From Deltaproteobacteria bacterium (GTDB lineage: Bacteria; Desulfobacterota; Deferrisomatia; Deferrisomatales; Deferrisomataceae), in the NCBI GenBank assembly GCA_013152215.1, contig JAADGT010000006.1, forward strand, positions 1 through 7,640: a DNA stretch of 7,640 nucleotides, in the 5' to 3' direction. This document shows positions 6,462 to 7,640 of the stretch, one piece after another. The notes beneath the pieces are model-generated. The model was given only the letters and a program-made list of their open reading frames with translations. It made no database searches and had not been told where the DNA came from. The first letter of the stretch is position 1. Each line of letters starts with the position of its first letter. A program made the translations under genes and the position numbers.

Positions 6462-6760
6462 GCGCCCAAGCTCGGGGGCATGGGGTCTGCTGGAGCGCCG
6501 CGTGCGGCCCTACCTCCGAGCCCCGCCGGGCCCATTCGTCCCCGCAACGGTTCAAACTTTTCACCGCAGCTGACAATGCTTCGCCCACCCCGCAACCCCA
6601 CCGACCGGACAGACAGCGTTGCATAGTGTACCACGGGCGCGGTGCGGTTGCACCCCGCCGTCGGCAGCGGGGCCTCTTGGTTCCCCGCGGTCCCCAAGGC
6701 TCACCTCCTTGCCCCGCCCGAAACCCTCGTGCTAGGTTTGCGGGCTTCCATGTAACTTTG

Positions 6761-6842
6761 GTCGTTGGTCGTCGGTCGAAAGCTCGCCTCGACATCAGAG
6801 TCGAGGGGCATGGGGCCTGTTGGAGCGCCGGGCGGGGCCGTA
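6761..6842. repeat. Imperfect intergenic repeat, copy B
   Basis: It contains GTCGTTGGTCGTCGGTC (6761-6777) and the 26-base block at 6805-6830, matching copy A at 16 of 17 and 24 of 26 positions. Between them is the inverted repeat CCTCGAC-ATCAGA-GTCGAGG (6787-6806). It lies 90-170 bases upstream of gatC, in the same orientation as copy A, about 330-370 bases from it. Confidence 0.75.
6787..6806. repeat. Inverted repeat with 7-base arms in repeat copy B
   Basis: CCTCGAC and GTCGAGG flank the 6-base loop ATCAGA, giving a stable hairpin on either strand. No T-run follows on either side, so it does not look like an intrinsic terminator. Confidence 0.55.
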
Positions 6843-6866
6843 TCAGGGACCAGAATTCAGTTGTAG

Positions 6867-6881
6867 GGCCCCGCAGGGGCC
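6867..6881 (+). other. Small hairpin in the gatC upstream region
   Basis: GGCCCC-GCA-GGGGCC is a 6-base stem with a 3-base loop, ending 50 bases before the gatC start. It has no T-run. If transcription begins upstream it would lie in the gatC leader; if not, it overlaps the promoter area. Function unknown. Confidence 0.4.
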
Positions 6882-6931
6882 TGGCGAAGCTTTCCATATC
6901 GTGATCGCAAGCGACCCTAAGGAGCGGTTCC

Positions 6932-7222
6932 ATGGGCATCACACGCGAAGACGTCCTGCACGTGGCGCAGTTGGCGCGGCTCGAGTTTGCGGACGAGGAG
7001 ATCGACGGGTTCGCCGAGCAGCTCTCCGCCATCCTCGACTATGTGGCCAAGCTGGACGAGCTCGATCTCACGGACACCGAGCCCATGGCGCACGTCCATG
7101 AGGCCGTGAACGCCTTCCGGGAGGACCGGGCCCGAGCGTCCCTGGGGCAGGAGGCCGTGCTGGCCAACGCCCCCGAGGCGGAGGCCGGCTGCTTCCGGGT
7201 GCCCAAGGTGATCGAGGGGTGA
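6932..7222 (+). CDS. gatC: Asp-tRNA(Asn)/Glu-tRNA(Gln) amidotransferase subunit C
   Basis: GatC is the small subunit that wraps around GatA and stabilises the GatCAB complex, which converts misacylated Glu-tRNA(Gln) and Asp-tRNA(Asn) to Gln-tRNA(Gln) and Asn-tRNA(Asn) in the cytoplasm. The 96-residue length is typical. The family pattern is clear: an N-terminal ITREDVLHVAQLARLEF helix, then EQLSAILDYVAKLDELD, the TEPMAHV turn, and a C-terminal FRVPKVIEG. The ATG at 6932 has AAGGAG 7 bases upstream. gatA starts 11 bases after the stop, the common gatC-gatA order. It is transcribed away from the minus-strand set and is functionally unrelated to it. Confidence 0.97.
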   Translation: MGITREDVLHVAQLARLEFADEEIDGFAEQLSAILDYVAKLDELDLTDTEPMAHVHEAVNAFREDRARASLGQEAVLANAPEAEAGCFRVPKVIEG

Positions 7223-7233
7223 GGGAGGCGGAC

Positions 7234-7640
7234 ATGGAACTGGTGGGACGGACCATACGCGAGCTGCGGGCCCTCCTCGACCGGGGCGAGGTCACCAGCG
7301 AGGAACTCACCCGGGCCTACCTGGACCGGATCGAGGAGTGGAACCCGAGGATCAACGCCTACCTCACGGTCACGGCCGACCTCGCCCTGGAGATGGCCCG
7401 GGCCGCGGACCGGCGGATCCGCAGCGGCCAGGCCGGGCCCCTCACGGGGATCCCGGTGGGGCTCAAGGACCTCCTGGTCACCGAGGGGGTGCGCACCACC
7501 TGCGGCTCTCGGATCCTGGAGGACTTCGTGCCCCCCTACGACGGCACGGTGGTGGCCCGGCTCCGGCAGGCCGGGGCCGTGTTCCTGGGCAAGCTGAACA
7601 TGGACGAGTTCGCCATGGGATCGTCCAACGAGACCTCGGC
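7234..7640 (+). CDS. gatA: Asp-tRNA(Asn)/Glu-tRNA(Gln) amidotransferase subunit A, 5' part
   Basis: GatA is the amidase subunit that releases ammonia from glutamine for the GatCAB reaction. The 135 visible residues begin MELVGRTIRELRALL and contain the amidase-signature start GIPVGLKDLL with the catalytic lysine K78, then RTTCGSRILEDFVPPYDGTVV, GAVFLGKLNMDEFAMGSSNETS in shorter blocks. These match GatA closely, and the arrangement after gatC confirms it. The catalytic serines of the Ser-Ser-Lys triad lie further downstream, beyond the right edge; full-length GatA is about 485 residues. The ATG at 7234 has GGGAGG 5 bases upstream and lies 11 bases after the gatC stop. gatB often follows but is outside the window. 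Confidence 0.97.
   Translation, partial: MELVGRTIRELRALLDRGEVTSEELTRAYLDRIEEWNPRINAYLTVTADLALEMARAADRRIRSGQAGPLTGIPVGLKDLLVTEGVRTTCGSRILEDFVPPYDGTVVARLRQAGAVFLGKLNMDEFAMGSSNETS

Larger units (their letters stand above)
6394..6512. repeat. Imperfect intergenic repeat, copy A
   Basis: Two blocks are shared with copy B in the same order. The first is GTCGTTGGTGGTCGGTC (6394-6410), one mismatch in 17. The second is a 26-base block at 6475-6500 beginning GGGGCATGGGG and ending GGAGCGCCG, two mismatches. Similarity fades after about 6512. Copy A carries about 37 more bases between the blocks than copy B, including a tandem GCAGCTAG and a palindrome. Confidence 0.75.
6331..6931. other. Divergent intergenic region of about 600 bases with repeats and no convincing gene
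   Basis: This stretch separates the minus-strand signalling set from gatC on the plus strand, so it should hold promoters for both. I see no rRNA, no tRNA cloverleaf and no riboswitch I recognise. Open frames crossing it have poor codon character. It contains two imperfect copies of a repeat (6394-6512 and 6761-6842), an 8-base tandem duplication (6431-6446), a 14-base palindrome, two further hairpins and one isolated strong ribosome-site sequence on the minus strand (6700-6710). A TACACT hexamer on the minus strand (6630-6625) resembles a -10 box, but no good -35 box accompanies it. Part of the region (about 6540-6630) is less GC-rich than its surroundings, as promoter regions often are. Confidence 0.7.

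Noticed and set aside
6540..6575. GGTTCAAA sequence resembling a tRNA T-arm
   Set aside because: No matching arm, acceptor stem, anticodon arm or D-arm can be drawn around it on either strand.
6248..6904. 218-codon plus-strand frame across the intergenic region
   Set aside because: It begins antisense inside the binding-protein signal-peptide region, spans both repeat copies and has no family resemblance.
6331..6931. Possible CRISPR array or insertion sequence in the repeat-bearing gap
   Set aside because: Only two diverged, unequal repeat copies with irregular spacing. No regular spacers, no transposase and no terminal inverted repeats with target duplication are visible.
6391..7032. 213-codon minus-strand frame over the intergenic region and gatC start
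   Set aside because: It runs antisense through the unmistakable gatC gene and through the repeats. No ribosome site and no family resemblance.

Overview
The window is GC-rich DNA with strongly G/C-biased third codon positions. It most resembles a high-GC member of the Desulfobacterota (the former Deltaproteobacteria, Geobacter-like or Deferrisoma-like). That placement is an inference from gene content: a geopeptide-type RiPP maturase with its precursor, and a cassette of periplasmic binding protein, histidine kinase, response regulator and TonB-dependent receptor. Species cannot be read from the sequence.

Layout. Positions 1-6330 hold six genes, all on the minus strand, transcribed from right to left: a periplasmic ABC-type substrate-binding protein without a visible permease or ATPase (6330-5398); a two-transmembrane sensor histidine kinase (about 5372-3714); a short response regulator made of a receiver domain plus a four-cysteine tail, with no DNA-binding domain (3742-3212); a TonB-dependent outer-membrane receptor (3079-1100); a 37-residue peptide with adjacent cysteines (1013-900); and a radical SAM maturase truncated by the left edge (842 to <1). 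Positions 6331-6931 are about 600 bases of divergent intergenic DNA carrying two imperfect copies of a repeat and several inverted repeats. On the plus strand, gatC (6932-7222) and the start of gatA (7234 to >7640) begin the amidotransferase operon used for indirect Gln-tRNA/Asn-tRNA synthesis.

How the genes may work together. The first three minus-strand genes are tightly packed: a gap of about 25 bases, then a 29-base overlap. They look like a signalling unit in which a periplasmic binding protein presents a ligand to the kinase. The TonB receptor follows after 132 bases and may import or sense the same ligand across the outer membrane. The peptide and maturase follow after 86 bases and form a separate, recognisable RiPP pair. 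A strong hairpin with a T-rich tail lies between them and may keep precursor expression above maturase expression. Whether the RiPP is controlled by the upstream signalling genes cannot be decided from sequence alone.
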